Positions 29,757 to 40,829 of a stretch of DNA of 47,500 nucleotides are shown here, one piece after another. Position 1 is the first letter of the stretch. Every line of letters begins with the position of its first letter. The DNA is from Prorocentrum cordatum (Eukaryota; Sar; Dinophyceae; Prorocentrales; Prorocentraceae). The stretch covers positions 118,440 to 165,939 of the forward strand of contig CAUYUJ010016903.1 of NCBI GenBank assembly GCA_963575745.1. Reading direction: 5' to 3'. The notes below the pieces were generated by a model. That model searched no databases, was not told the DNA's origin, and saw nothing but the letters and a program-made list of their open reading frames with translations. Both the position numbers and the translations under genes were made by a program.

Positions 29757-30112
29757 CCACCCGCCACCTGCCCCGCGACCCACCCGCGACCCACCCCGCG
29801 ACCCACCCCGCGACCCACCCGCGACCCACCCGCGACCCACCCGCGACCCACGCCGCGACCCACCCCGCGACCCACCCCGCGACCCACCCCGCGACCACCC
29901 CGCGACCCACCCGCGACCCACCCGCGACCCACCCCGCGATCCACCCCACGCCCCACCCCGCGACCCACCCGCGACCCACCCGCGACCCACCCCGCGACCC
30001 GCCCGCGGCCCACCCCGCGACCCACCCCGACCCACCCGCGACCCACCCGCGACCCACCCGCGACCCACCCGCGACCCACCTCGCGACCCACCCGCGACCC
30101 ACCTTCGACCCA
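29757..30112. repeat. CGACCCACC(C)CG minisatellite
   Basis: About 30 copies of an 11-12-bp unit CGCGACCCACC(C). Long Pro/Arg/Thr frames on + and Gly/Val/Trp frames on - come from this tract. Confidence 0.93.
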
Positions 30113-30475
30113 AACCACGTTCAAGGTACAAACCACAATGTTCGGCGCCTGCGGCTGGTTTTTTCTTGCATCCTTTCAAGTGGAGAGCCCGCGACCCACC
30201 CCGCGACCAACTCGCGACTAACCCGCGACCCAAACCGCGTTCAGGATACAAATCACATTTTTCGGCGCCTGCGGCGGGCATCTTTTGCATTCGTTTCAAG
30301 TGGAGAACCCGCGGCCCACCCGCGACCACGTTCAGGGTACAAACCAATTGTTTCGGCGCCTGCGGCGGCCATACAAACAATGTGTTTCGGCGCCTGCGGC
30401 GGGCTGCTTTTGCATTCCTCCCAGGTGGAGGTGGAGAGCCCGCGACCCACCCGCGACCTAAACCAAGCTCACTGA
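30112..30475. repeat. About 60-105-bp repeat with TTCGGCGCCTGCGGC
   Basis: TTCGGCGCCTGCGGC occurs at about 30139, 30259, 30350 and 30384. It is followed by TTTGCATTCSTTTCAAGTGG-type and CGCGACCCACC sequence and preceded by GTTCARGGTACAAACCA. Three to four diverged units extend the preceding minisatellite. Confidence 0.75.
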
Positions 30476-30749
30476 ACAAACCAATGCCGCACAAGCGCGG
30501 CGGCGGATTATTGCATGCCGTCTGAGCCCGCACCGACCTCTTCAAGCCCCGCGCATCCACACCAGCCCGTCCAGCAACTTTGCCCTGGCCAGTTGCCTTG
30601 ATCAGAAAAGTCGGGTGGCATAAAGTGGAAAAAAGGATTGCGTTGCCGCTATCTTGGGAAAGGAGGGGGAGGCAGAAGGAGTAAACAGGGGACGAGGCGG
30701 ACTCGGAAGAAGAGAGGATGTAAGGAGAATGTGGAAAAAGAGGAGCAGG

Positions 30750-31165
<416 letters not shown>

Positions 31166-31264
31166 GACAGGGAAGATGGGGGCCACGAGGTCCGCCGGCT
31201 CGACGACGCCCGCGCCGCCCGCGCCCGCCCCCTCACTCTTATCCGCAATTGCGGGGTGCTACGT

Positions 31265-31525
31265 ATTTGGTGTTCTCGCCTTGTTGAGCCTGCGACGCCC
31301 CAAGACGGCCCAAAAGGCCCCCATGAAAACCCGAAGACAACCAAAGAGGCCCCCAAGAGGGCCCCAAGACGGCTCCAGAAGGCCCCAAGACAGACCCAAG
31401 AAGGGCCCAAGAGGGGGAACACGAATCGACAATTCGAGCCTTCCGCCCAAAGAGGCCCCTTGGAGGCCCTAAGAGAGCCCCAAGAGGCCCCCGAGACGGC
31501 CCCGAGAACCAAAATTGAATGATGC
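31265..31525. repeat. CTTGGGG-family unit (family H), reverse sense
   Basis: Opens with TTCTCGCCTTGTTGAGC, which recurs at about 33566 as TTCTCGCCTTGTTCAGC. It continues as CCAAGACGGCCC units and carries the conserved core ACGAATCGACAATTCGAGCC then TTCCGCC, the complement of the core in the 386-bp units. Confidence 0.75.
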
Positions 31526-31693
31526 CCAGCGGTTTCCCAATGATTTTGGGTTCTCCAAGCGTCGCCGCAGGGAATGCCTCTCTATCGCCGCTCGAGGTGT
31601 CACACGTCAGGGCCTCCCGTCTCCCTCGCGCAAGCAGCTGCCACCGAGAGAGCTGGGCCAGAACGGTCACGGGACTTGCCGCAGGCAGCCAAG

Positions 31694-31823
31694 ACACTTC
31701 CTGGGAGATGTCTTGAGTCGGCGATGGACTCCCCCTTCCCCTGGCGCAAGAAGCGCGCCAGGGGCGGCGCCGGGGGCGCTGCCAGGGGGATAGTGGGGCG
31801 CCAGAGCTGACCCAGGAAGTCTG
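31694..31823. mobile_element. MITE-like element, family E (copy 2)
   Basis: Imperfect terminal inverted repeat ACTTCCTGGG at both ends. The centre GCGCGCCAGGGGCGGCGCCG then GGGGCGCTGCCAGGGGG matches the centre of 26530-26687. The arms have diverged. Confidence 0.6.
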
Positions 31824-31846
31824 CTCGGACCTCTGAAGGCTCACCA

Positions 31847-32044
31847 GGCGGCGCGCCCAGGGGGGAAGCGCGAAGGGGCGGGCCTTCTCAGAAGGCTTGG
31901 AAGTTCCCCGGCCTTCTGAGAAGTTGTCCGAGACTTCTCCGAAGATGCAAAAAGCTTCTCAGAAGGCCAGAGGGCTCCTGAAAAGCCCCCGCCGCCTTCT
32001 GAGAGGGACTTCTCCTTCTCACTTCCCCGCCTCGCTCGCCGCCG
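31847..32044 (+). mobile_element. MITE-like element, family D (copy 2)
   Basis: GAAGGGGCGGGCCTTCTCAG, CCCCGGCCTTCTGAGAAGTT, GCTTCTCAGAAGGCC and GCCGCCTTCTGAGAGGGAC then CTTCTCACTTCCCCGCC. The ends pair as inverted repeats of about 35 bp. Several internal TTCTGAGAAG palindromes give a multi-hairpin layout. Confidence 0.75.
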
Positions 32045-32385
32045 ACTTGCGTGTGTCCAGCTCTTTGCTGCTCGGATGATGCCGGTGCCAGCCTCCGGGC
32101 CCCCGATAAGGCCCGCTGCCCTTCGACCGCCATCGCCGCCAGCGCGCCCGCCGCGCCCAGCCTTCTGCTCCGCGGGGCCGCCCCGCGCCGCAGCGACGCA
32201 GCGGCGGCGCGCACGGCGGCGCGGGCCATCCACTGGGGCCCCCCGGCGGCAGAAGCTGAGCGGGCCACGGCGACGGCGGGGCGGAGACGCTGTCCGCTCC
32301 TCCCGCCCCCTGCCTCCCTCCCCCCGTCCCTCCCCCCTAAGACGAAGCCAGGATGAGGTCAAAGTCGAGTGAGGACAAATCGAGC

Positions 32386-32433
32386 TCCTCCTCCTCCTCC
32401 TCCTCCTCCTCCTCCTCCTCCTCCTCCTCCTCT
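32386..32433. repeat. CTC microsatellite
   Basis: About 15 perfect CTC units. Confidence 0.95.
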
Positions 32434-32539
32434 GAGATCTGGCGGCTCAGGAGGATGTCTCGGGCGCCTCAGCCCTTCTCAGAGCGTTGCGGATAGCCCT
32501 GAGAAAGCCTCTGGGGCCGAAAGCTTGGAATTTGAATAT

Positions 32540-33150
32540 GCTTGTGCACCTCTTGGGGGCCACTCGAGGCTTCTTGGGCGCCTCGTCCCCGTCTTGGGCG
32601 CCGCCTTGGGCCGTTCTTGGGCGGTTTGGGCGCCTCGTGGGCCGTCTTGGCCCCCTCGTGGGCCGTCTTGGGGCCCTCTTGGGGGCATCCTCGACCGTCT
32701 TGGGTGCCTCTTGGGCCGTCTTGGACGCAGTGGACGCCCGAAAGGCGAACACGCCCAAAATATCAGTTTTCCTATAAGAAATCGAAGATATTTGCTTATT
32801 TGGGGCTCTATTGGGGTGCCTCTTGGGGCGTCTTCGAAGCCGCTTGTGGTGTTTTTTCGGGTCTCGGGCTTCTGGGCCCCTTCTTGGAGCCTCTCGGGGT
32901 CTCCTGGGGGTCTCTTGGGCCAAAAGGCGTGAATTTCCGATTCCTCGTCCCCGTCTTGGGCGCCGCCTTGGGCCGTTCTTGGGCGGTTTGGGCGCCTCGT
33001 GGGCCGTCTTGGCCCCCTCGTGGGCCGTCTTGGGGCCCTCTTGAGGGCATCCTCGACCGTCTTGGGTGCCTCTTGGGCCGTCTTGGACGCAGTGGAAGCC
33101 CTAAAGGCGAACACGCCAAAAATAACAGCTCTCCCATTGGAAATCGACGA
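32540..33150. repeat. Two tandem 362-bp units of family H
   Basis: CCTCGTCCCCGTCTTGGGCG occurs at 32581 and 32943. Both are followed by the same about 180-bp CTTGGGCCG-rich body and a tail with AAAGGCGAACACGCC and GAAATCGA[A/C]GAT[A/T]TTTGCTTA. Unit size and layout parallel the 386-bp array at 11.4 kb, although the sequences have diverged. Confidence 0.8.
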
Positions 33151-33169
33151 TTTTTGCTTAGTGGGCCTC

Positions 33170-33262
33170 CACAGGGAAAACTACGCCCTGGCCCCACATT
33201 TGTGGTCGTGGTCGTGGCCCCCAGCCCCCGGACCCGGTCCCCCGCTATATGCATACTCTTAA
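33170..33262. repeat. Module shared with 13490-13570
   Basis: CACATTTGTGGTCGTGG, then CCCCGGACCCGGTC and CGCTATATGCATA, corresponds to the module that follows the 386-bp array. In both places it sits at the end of a family H stretch. Confidence 0.65.
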
Positions 33263-33299
33263 AAGCCTCGGAACCCCGTTTTCCGGGCGCTCCTGGGAA

Positions 33300-33870
33300 T
33301 CTTCGGGAGCGCCCAGGAGCTCCCAGGGTGTGTGGCGCGCGTCTTCTGAAATCAGAAAGGTCCCAAAACGGGCCTAGAGGGACCGAGGAGGCCGCGAAGA
33401 CTGCCCGAAAGAGCATCGAGTGGCCTCAAGATCGCCCCCAGATCCTCAAGATAGACGACCAAAGAAGCCACTAATAAGCTCCAAAGGGGCCCCAGGAGCA
33501 CCCCCAAGAGGGCCCTACGAGGGCAAAATCATTGGTTTCTTAAGATTGTTGACTGATGCTAGTCTTCTCGCCTTGTTCAGCTGTTAACGCTCCTAGACGG
33601 CCTAAGAGCGCCAGGAGGACCCCAAGAGGCCCCAAGCGGACCCCAAATCGGCCCAAGAAACCCCAAAGACGGCCCAAGAGGCACCCAAGAGGGGCCCAAG
33701 AGGGGGAAAACGAACGGACATTGCGAGCCTTCCGCCCCAAGATGGCCCCCCAAACCCCCCAAAGGCTCCCCCAAGGCTCCCCAAGAGGCCCCAAAGACCC
33801 CCCAAGACGTACCCAAGAGGCCCCCAAGAGGCCGCTCGGGGCCGTCTTGGCGCCGGGACGGCTGTCTGAT
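33300..33870. repeat. Family H repeat, reverse sense
   Basis: Starts in mixed sequence, with TTCTCGCCTTGTTCAGC at 33566. It then has CCCAAGAGGCCCC units and the core ACGAACGGACATTGCGAGCC then TTCCGCCCC at 33708-33740. Confidence 0.7.
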
Positions 33871-33875
33871 CGCTC

Positions 33876-33980
33876 TGGGGGGGGGGGGGGGGGGGGGGGC
33901 GATTTGCGGCCCCCCAACAGCGGGCCCGGCCCCGAAGCGCCCCGAAATGGGTCGCCCCCCCCCCCGGGACTAAATTATCC
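33876..33980. repeat. Poly-G run and family K module, copy 1
   Basis: A run of about 22 G (33878-33899), then GATTTGCGGCCCCCCAACAG, CGGGCCCGGCCCCGAAGCGC, a C run and GGACTAA. The same order occurs at 38214-38292. Confidence 0.75.
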
Positions 33981-34109
33981 CGGCAAAGCAACCTAACAGC
34001 GATGTGTAGGAGCATATCTGGAAGCATTCCCCTTAAGATTCAGATGAGAATCCAGTTGTAGAATTCCGTTGTTCTCGCAGTCGTAGTCGCATTCGCGATG
34101 ACAGTCGCA

Positions 34110-35220
34110 GTGGCAACGGCAGTCGCAGTCACTGCCTCAGCCTCAGCCTGCCTCAGCCTGCCTCAGCCTCAGCCTCAGCCTGCCACAGCCTGAGCCTGCC
34201 TCAGCCTCAGCCTCAGCCTGCTTCAGCCTCAGCATCAGTCTGCCTTCAGCCTCAGCCTCAGCCTCAGCCTGCCTCAGCCTCTCCCTGCATCAGCCTCAGC
34301 CTCAGCCTCAGCCTGCCTCAGCATCAGCCTGCCTCAGCCTCAGCCTCAGCCTGCCTCTGCCTCTGCCTCAGCCTGCTTCAGGCTCAGCCTCAGTCTGCCG
34401 TCGGCCTCGGCCTCAGCCTCAGCCTGCCTCAGCCTCAGCCTGCATCAGCCTCAGCCTCAGCATCAGCCTGCCTCAGCATCAGCCTGCCTCAGCATCAGCC
34501 TCAGCCTCAGCCTCAGCCTCAGCCTGCCTCAGCCTCAGCCTCAGCCTGCTTCAGCCTCAGCCTCAGTCTGCCTTCAGCCTCGGCCTCAGCCTCAGCCTGC
34601 CTCAGCCTGAGCCTGCCTCAGCCTCAGCCTCAGCCTGCCTCAGCCTCAGCCTCAGCCTCAGCCTCAGCCTGCCTCAGCCTCAGCTCAGCCTCAGCCTCAG
34701 CCTTCAGCCTCAGCCTCAGTCTGCCTTCAGCCTCGGTCTCAGCCTCAGCTGCTCAGCCTCAGCCTGCATCAGCCTCAGCCTCAGCCTCAGCCTGCCTCAG
34801 CATCTCAGCCTCAGCCTCAGCCTCAGCCTCAGCCTCAGCCTCAGCCTCATTCAGCCTCGGCCTCAGCCTCAGCCTGCAGCCTCAGCCTGCATCCTCGGCC
34901 TCAGCCTCAGCCAGCCTCAGCCTCAGCCTGCCTCAGCCTCAGCCTGCCTCAGCCTCAGCCTCAGCCTGCTTCAGCCTCAGCCTCAGTCTGCCTTCAGCCT
35001 CGGCCTCAGCCTCAGCCTGCCTCAGCCTCAGCCTGCATCAGCCTCAGCCTCAGCCTCAGCCTGCCTCAGCATCAGCCTGCCTCAGCCTCAGCCTCAGCCT
35101 GCCTCAGCCTCAGCCTCAGCCTGCTTCAGCCTCAGCCTCAGTCTGCCTTCAGCCTCGGCCTCAGCCTCAGCCTGCCTCAGCCTCAGCCTGCCTCAGCCTC
35201 AGCATCAGCCTGCCTCAGCA
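34110..35220. repeat. CAGCCT minisatellite
   Basis: About 1.1 kb of CAGCCT hexamers with regularly interspersed CTGCCT, CTGCAT, CTGCTT and CATCAG variants. A higher-order repeat of roughly 80-170 bp seems present, since TGCTTCAGCCTCAGCCTCAG then TCTGCCTTCAGCCTCGGCC recurs at about 34549, 34969 and 35123. Confidence 0.95.
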
Positions 35221-35505
35221 TTCAAAATGTGGCCCGGGAATGGAGTTCTGGGAACTCGAAGAACACGAAGTGGCCTAAAGTTGGCTCCAGGCATTCAAAA
35301 TCATGCCCAGGAATGGAGTTCTGGGAACTCGAAGACCACGAAGTGGCCTACAGTTGGCTCCGGGCATTCAAAATCATGCCCAGGAATGGAGTTCTAGGAA
35401 CTCGAAGACCACGAAGTGGCCTACAGTTGGCTCCGGGCATTCAAAATCATGCCCAGGAATGGAGTTCTGGGAACTCGAAGACCACGAAAAGCGTTACTGT
35501 TGGCT
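35221..35505. repeat. 73-bp tandem repeat, 3.8 copies
   Basis: ATTCAAAATCATGCCCAGGA-type starts occur at about 35220, 35293, 35366 and 35439, each 73 bp apart and highly similar. 73 is not a multiple of three, so the three staggered open frames across it are not a protein. Confidence 0.92.
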
Positions 35506-35885
35506 CAGAAAGGAGTCCCCGGATTCCCGGGGCACCCGTCTGGCATCTGCCCAGACCCCCCTGGGGAATCAGGATGCTCTCTTTTGAGACCACTAGAAAC
35601 CTATCAGTCTTCGCTGTTTCGCTGTTAGGTTAAAAGGGTACACGCGCTCGAGGATCTTTCATCGCATATGCCGCTGGGTACTGCCAAGTTGACTCGGGAG
35701 TTCCCTCAAGGTTTGTCGTGGGACCTGCCGCAATTTGATATGATAACCGAAAATTCCTGAAAGGGGGTCTTTGAGGGCTTCTGCGACGCGTCGTCTGGGG
35801 CTGAAAGAGATCAGAGGAGAACTAGGGTGCCCGAGTCTGGCTCCACATTGCACGCACGTCGCTTGAGCCGAATCTTGGTGCATCG
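35506..35885. other. Unassigned stretch
   Basis: About 380 bp of near-average composition. No gene recognised. Confidence 0.45.
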
Positions 35886-35914
35886 GAACCGTCGCGCGCG
35901 CTTCGCGCGGGTTC
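35886..35914. repeat. GAACC...GGTTC stem-loop
   Basis: GAACCGTCGCGCGCGCTTCG then CGCGGGTTC folds like 11331-11362, with the same GAACC/GGTTC outer stem and a GCGC-TTCG-type loop. GGTTCAAGATC beside it resembles a Pol III B box, but no tRNA-like A box was found upstream. Confidence 0.6.
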
Positions 35915-36109
35915 AAGATCTAGCTAATCGCCACTGGTCCTGATTCCTACTGCTCCAGTTCCTACCCCTCCTCGTCTCTTTCCTTACCTTCCTCGCTCTG
36001 ACTCCTCCTCCTCATCCTCCTTCTCCTCCGCATGCGCCTTCGGTGATATTATTGGCCTCGATGGTCGATGCCCCTCCTGCCTGGATCCCCGTTTCATCCA
36101 CGATCATTT

Positions 36110-36600
36110 TCCCGATGGCATCCAAGACGGCCAGAAGAGAGGCTCGAAAGCTCCGAATCAAGGGCCCGAAAGGTCCTCAAGAGATCCCCAGGAAGCGCCC
36201 ATGACGCCAGAATATTTAACACTGTAGGGAAACAATAGATGTTGGCCTTCTCACCGATACGCTCTCGGCGTGCTTCCCGGGCTTCAAGATGGCTCCAATA
36301 TGGACCTATTCAGGACCACTGCATGCGTTCAACCTTGAAAGCCCGCTCCCTTTCGGGGGACCTCTTGGGGCGTCTTGGCGGCGTCTTGGCCGTCTTGAGA
36401 CCGTTTCGGGCCGTCTCGGAACGCTCTTGGGGCCCTCCGGACGCCAGCTGGAGGCGTCCTGGGCCGTCTGGAGTCTGGAGGCCGCCTCGGCCGATCGTGG
36501 GACGCCCTGGGGCCATCTCGGAACTGCGAGGGACGGCCAGGGAGCCCCCGGGGAAGGCGGGGGGCCGCTCTGTACAAGCGAGGCCCCCCTCCGGTGCCCC
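36110..36600. repeat. Family H repeat, mixed sense
   Basis: CCAAGACGG units at 36120-36200 and CTTGGGG/CGTCTTGG units from 36360 to 36530, ending in GGTGCCCCGGGGCCGGG before the ATAC tract. Confidence 0.6.
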
Positions 36601-36604
36601 GGGG

Positions 36605-36652
36605 CCGGGATCTTCCGTGTGTGTGTATGTATGAGTATATATATACACATAC

Positions 36653-36692
<40 letters not shown>

Positions 36693-37073
36693 TCGCACAT
36701 GCATACATACGTACATACATACATACATTCATGCACATATGCATGCATGCATCCATACATACAAACGTGTATACGCACATGCATATACACAGACGTACAT
36801 GCATGCGTACTTACTCACTTGCATACATACATGCATACCTACCTACATACATACATACAGGCATGCATACATGCATGCATGATTGCCGACATGAGGTACA
36901 AACATACATACATAAATGCATGCATACATACATACATGCATACATGCATACATGCATACATGCATACCTACCTGCCTACATGCATGCATGCATGTATGCA
37001 TGCCTACACGTGTACATGCATGTATGCATGCATACCGACTGCATGCATGCATGCATGCATACATACATACATG

Positions 37074-37121
<48 letters not shown>

Positions 37122-37530
37122 CGTACATGCACGCATACAACCATACATACACACCCATGCACACATGCATGCATGCATACATACACAAATACATGCATGC
37201 CTGCATGCATACATGCGTACATGCACACGTATATGTCTGTTTGGCGACATACATGTACACACACATAAACACACATACATACATGCATGCATGTATCCAT
37301 ACGTACATACACGTACATACATGCATGCATACAGGCATACGTACGTACATACATACGTACATATATACACACCTTCATACATATATGCATACCTACATGC
37401 ATGCATGCATGCATGCATACATGCATGCATATATGCACACACACGCATACATTCATGCATGCATACATGCATACATACAGACATGTGCATGCATGTGTAC
37501 ATAGGTGTGCACATGCATCATATACAATAT
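36605..37530. repeat. ATAC/ATGC tetranucleotide tract with internal (TA)n
   Basis: About 920 bp of CATACATACATGCATG-type sequence, with TA runs at 36650-36686 and 37079-37117. His/Tyr/Thr/Met-rich frames on both strands are repeat artefacts. CATG-rich palindromic words make the two strands look alike. Confidence 0.95.
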
Positions 37531-37539
37531 ACGTATGTC

Positions 37540-38200
37540 AGAGGCCTCTCGGGTGTTCGCTGGTACCTCGTGGGAAGCCTTTCGAGAACCTCGTCGAGGG
37601 CGGCTGTGAAGCCTCTTGGGGGCCGTTTTGGGGCTTCTTGGGGCTTCTCTCGGGCCTCTTAGGGGCCTCTTGGGGCCTCTTGGGGAGGATCTTGGGAACC
37701 TCGAGGCGCCTCGTCGGGGCCTCTGTGGGCCTCCTGGTTCCTGGGGGGGCGGAAGGCTGGAATTGTGGGTTCGTGCTCACCCTCTTTGGGTCCTCTTGGA
37801 CCGCTCTGGGGCCCGTCTTGGAGGGCTCCTTGGGCCGTCCTGGGGCCCTCTGGAGTCATCTCGGGACCCCCCGGAGGTCTCTGGCGCCGTCTTGCGGCTT
37901 TCTTGGACCCCTCTTGGGCCGGTTGTTCAGACTGGTCTTGGGCGCCTCTTGAGCCGTCGAGGAGCGTTGGAAGCCCGAAGCGGTAAAACCGCCCAAATCC
38001 TCCAAAAACTCACAAAAGACAATTTTTATAAGTTTCCCCTCTTGGTGCTCTCGTCGTCGGGGTCCTCTTGGAGCCTCCGTGGGCCGTCCCTGGAGGCCTC
38101 GTGGGCCGCCTGGAGAGCTTCCTGGGCCGTCGGAGACCCCTGGAGGCTGTCTTCGGGGAGGCTCGAGGGCGTCTGGGGCCGCCAGGGCGCCTGCCTCGTC
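37540..38200. repeat. Family H repeat, forward sense
   Basis: CTTGGGGCC-rich body with the core GGCGGAAGGCTGGAATTGTG then GGTTCGTG at 37747-37775, and a tail GCGTTGGAAGCCCGAAGCGG at 37963. It is layout-equivalent to one 386-bp unit plus flanks. Confidence 0.75.
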
Positions 38201-38213
38201 GCCCTGGGGGCCG

Positions 38214-38292
38214 ACTTGCGGCCCAGCAGCGGGCTCGGCCCGGAAGCGCTTCGAAGAGGGTCGAGCCCCCCCCCCCCCCCCGGACTAAGAAG
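38214..38292. repeat. Family K module, copy 2
   Basis: TTGCGGCCCAGCAGCGGGCT, CGGCCCGGAAGCGCTTCGAA, GGGTCGAG, a 15-base C run and GGACTAAG correspond to 33902-33975. Confidence 0.75.
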
Positions 38293-38470
38293 GATGACGG
38301 AGGGGGGGAGCTTTGAAGAGGGGGGCCGCCCCCTGCGCAGGGGGCCCGGCTCCCCGTGATGTGATAGTTTACCTGGCTTCCAGCGCGATCACCGGCACGC
38401 TGCGGAGGAGCACCAGCAAAAAGGAATAGGCAGTGGTGTGGGGATGGGCAGGAAGAAAGATAGGGGCGGC

Positions 38471-38842
38471 TCACTTCGCCTTCCTTGTCCACGGGTCAAC
38501 GACAATAGCCTGGCCGTTGATCTGGGCGCCGTTGAACATGGCGATGGCGGTCTGCGCTTCTTCGGGAGTCGAGAACCATGCGAACCCCTCCTTGCCCTGC
38601 TTGATAAGCTGAATCTTCTTGACGGTTCCCGCTGCCTCGAAATTCGTCTTGACCTCTTCTTGCGAAATGCCCTCTGGGAGATTGCCAAGCCAAACTGTGG
38701 ACGGCGCGTTCTCGTCTCTCACTTTGAACCCACCGCCGCCGGCTCCCCAGCCCTTGCCGCCGCCTTTGCCGCCGCCCCAGCCGCCGCCGAAGCCTGAGGT
38801 AGAGCTAGGAGCGGACAACATAAGAAATGTGGAGAAGAACAC
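38471..38842 (-). CDS. Small glycine-rich RRM RNA-binding protein (3' exon)
   Basis: The minus-strand frame gives 123 residues ending VVDPWTRKAK and a TGA at 38471. A Gly/Trp/Lys-rich segment (residues 17-38, GFGGGWGGGKGGGKGWGAGG) is followed by one RRM: RNP2 is TVWLGNL (about 49-55) and RNP1 is EGFAWFS (about 85-91), then AIAMFNGAQINGQAIVVD. Short Gly-rich single-RRM proteins of this layout are abundant in dinoflagellates and are thought to bind RNA, with post-transcriptional roles. A good 3' splice site, CTCTACCTCAG|GC, at about 38796 suggests the true exon begins there at Gly17 and the Met at 38842 is intronic. The missing 5' part would carry more GGWGGGK sequence; a candidate lies at 41995-42213. 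Confidence 0.85.
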   Translation of the reverse strand: MFFSTFLMLSAPSSTSGFGGGWGGGKGGGKGWGAGGGGFKVRDENAPSTVWLGNLPEGISQEEVKTNFEAAGTVKKIQLIKQGKEGFAWFSTPEEAQTAIAMFNGAQINGQAIVVDPWTRKAK

Positions 38843-39605
38843 TGTAAGAACCTGCGTCGGAAAGTTCTCATGTTTTCTTCATTGGACCATCCCTTTCGAT
38901 TGTCCGTACACGCAGCAGAAGAAAGAAGTGTGCTACTCCAACTCCCATCGCAAACCACTGAAAATCGATGTCTGGCGTCTGGGTGCCATCATCACCTGCT
39001 CTCACCCTCATCCTCCTTCTAGCCGTTCTTCTTCCCCCTTCTCCCCTCACCCCTCCCATCGTGAGAACCCCGAGCCAGTATGGGCCTGCAACGGTCCGCG
39101 GGTTCTTACCGTCTCCTTGTTTGGGCCAAGAAATGGGCCCCCTCCCTTTGTCGCTCAGCCCTGCTCTGGGCTTCTGTTCCCAATGAGGCCGCTTGTTCTG
39201 CAGCCCGATTGCGGACCCGTGCTGGTCCTCGTCCTCCTCCTCTCGCTGCGCGCAGGGGAGGGCAGGGGGAGGGGGGCAGGCCTCTTAGCAGCACCCCCTG
39301 CTTCTCAGGGGCCCTCCCCCCTCGCACCACCACCCACTACGCACGCGCGCGCGGAGCCACAGGTCCGCTACGACACGCGTCCGCGGATAGAGAAAATCAG
39401 CGCCATGGTAAGGGATGGGAGGGAGGGGTAGGACGTCAGATATGACGCGAGCGCACCCAGCTTGCCCCTCCCCCCTCCCCCCCTGCCCCCTCGCGCGCGC
39501 CGCCAAGTCCTGCTGGCCCGCTCGACGCGACGCCGTGAGCACCCGCGCCTCACTCCCGGGCACCGCCCCGACGCCTCTCCGAGCCGCGCCTGGCCCTGGC
39601 TAGAA
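38843..39605. other. Unassigned stretch
   Basis: Upstream of or intronic to the RRM gene. CT-rich in places. Open frames on both strands were not recognised. Confidence 0.45.
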
Positions 39606-39762
39606 GGCACCAACTATCCACCAACACCGATCCTGGCCAGGATCACCCTGGACCCAGGATCGGTGAATGCGCCCTCCTGCCTTGCGCAAGAAGGCATACA
39701 CACCGATCCTGGGCCCAGGGTGATCCTGGGCCAGGATCGGTGTTGGTGTATAGTTGGTGCCC
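39606..39762. mobile_element. Fold-back/MITE-like element, family F (157 bp)
   Basis: Arms of about 65 bp pair with few mismatches. The left is GGCACCAACTATCCACCAAC then ACCGATCCTGGCCAGGATC; reversed, the right is GGCACCAACTATACACCAAC then ACCGATCCTGGCCCAGGATC. Each arm also contains the palindrome GATCCTGG[C]CCAGGATC, so alternative folds exist. The centre is GCCTTGCGCAAG. No second copy was seen in the window. Confidence 0.85.
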
Positions 39763-40540
39763 TCCGATGGGCGCCCGAGAGGGCCGCGGCCTCGGCCCGA
39801 CCCCACCGAGCCTGGCCAGCAAGCACAACGAAGGGCGAGGGCTTCGTCGCTGCCGTCGGTCCTCGCCCGTGGTCGCCGAAGTGCCGTCGACATTCGTCGT
39901 CCATCGTCTTCGTCGCCGAAGTTTTCCACAGCACCGGGAGCGCCCCAGACCGGCGGCACTGGCCGCAGGCCACTCCAAGGAAGAAGCGCGAAGAGGAGGG
40001 CACCCCCCGAAAAATCATCCGCCCGCCCGCTTGCAGAGCAACAGGGGCGTGGCGAGGCAGGACTTCGCGTGCAACGTGCCCGCTCCTTCCCGCTCCTTGC
40101 GGCCGTCTTCCGCCCGGCTTCCATCCTGCCTACTGCATGGGCGCAACTCGCGCGCATGTTGGCCGGTTAGCCCGACCCGACAACCGCACCGGAGCGCCCC
40201 TGGAGCAGCTGGCCAAAAAAGGTAAAATTGCGCAGAACGCATCCGATGTGGAGGGAGGGAGGGAGGGAGGGGGAGGGGGGGGGGGGCGAGAGGGAGCGTG
40301 GAGGCGGGCAGCGCGGTCGAATGACGGTCCATGCGCACCTCGGACCACGGTGCCACGAGCACCGAACGGGGGTGCCCTCGGGCCCGCCGAATCCTCCACG
40401 CTGAGCCTTGCGTCTTGCAGCTGCTGCGCGCAGGACACAGGACCAGCTAAAAAGATTTCTGGATGTTTCTGGGCGCTCCACGAGGCCTGCAGCAAGGAAG
40501 GCTCTCGGGAGTTCTGACTTCCCAACATACGTGATTTACC
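39763..40540. other. Unassigned stretch
   Basis: GC-rich with a GGGA/poly-G run at 40251-40287. The frames across it are Arg/Pro/Ala-rich and unrecognised. Confidence 0.45.
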
Positions 40541-40544
40541 CAAA

Positions 40545-40815
40545 AAGGGTCGCAGGGGCCAGCATTTGAGCTCTCTGGGGGCAGGAGTGTCTTTGGGGCT
40601 GTTTTTGAAGACCTCGGGGCCGGCCCAGCGGGCCAGCATCATGTCAAACAAAGTGTTTCAAGTGTTTCGTATGATTTCGCATGTTCGACTGTTCGGTCTT
40701 GAGGGCGTCCAAATCGGCCCAAACACCCCCGTTGCACCACAATGTGGCCCAGGGCCTCCAACAGGGGCACCCGAGATCTCCAAGACGGCCCGAAGACGAG
40801 ACGAGTTTCCACCAC
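40545..40815. repeat. Family H-like sequence, mixed sense
   Basis: CTTGGGG-type words at about 40590 and CCAAGACGGCCCG at 40790. Weaker than the other family H stretches. Confidence 0.4.
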
Positions 40816-40829
40816 TTCTACCACAGGTA

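Noticed and set aside
29080-30525. 481-codon + frame and 305-codon - frame
   Set aside because: Most of each is the CGACCCACC minisatellite and the 90-bp array. Composition is Pro/Arg/Thr or Gly/Val/Trp only.
35886-35925. tRNA or tRNA-derived SINE, from a B-box-like GGTTCAAGATC
   Set aside because: No A box at suitable distance and no cloverleaf can be drawn. No other convincing tRNA or rRNA sequence was seen.
36594-37662. Long His/Tyr/Met/Cys-rich frames on both strands
   Set aside because: The ATAC/ATGC tract lacks stops in several frames and its palindromic words make both strands look open.
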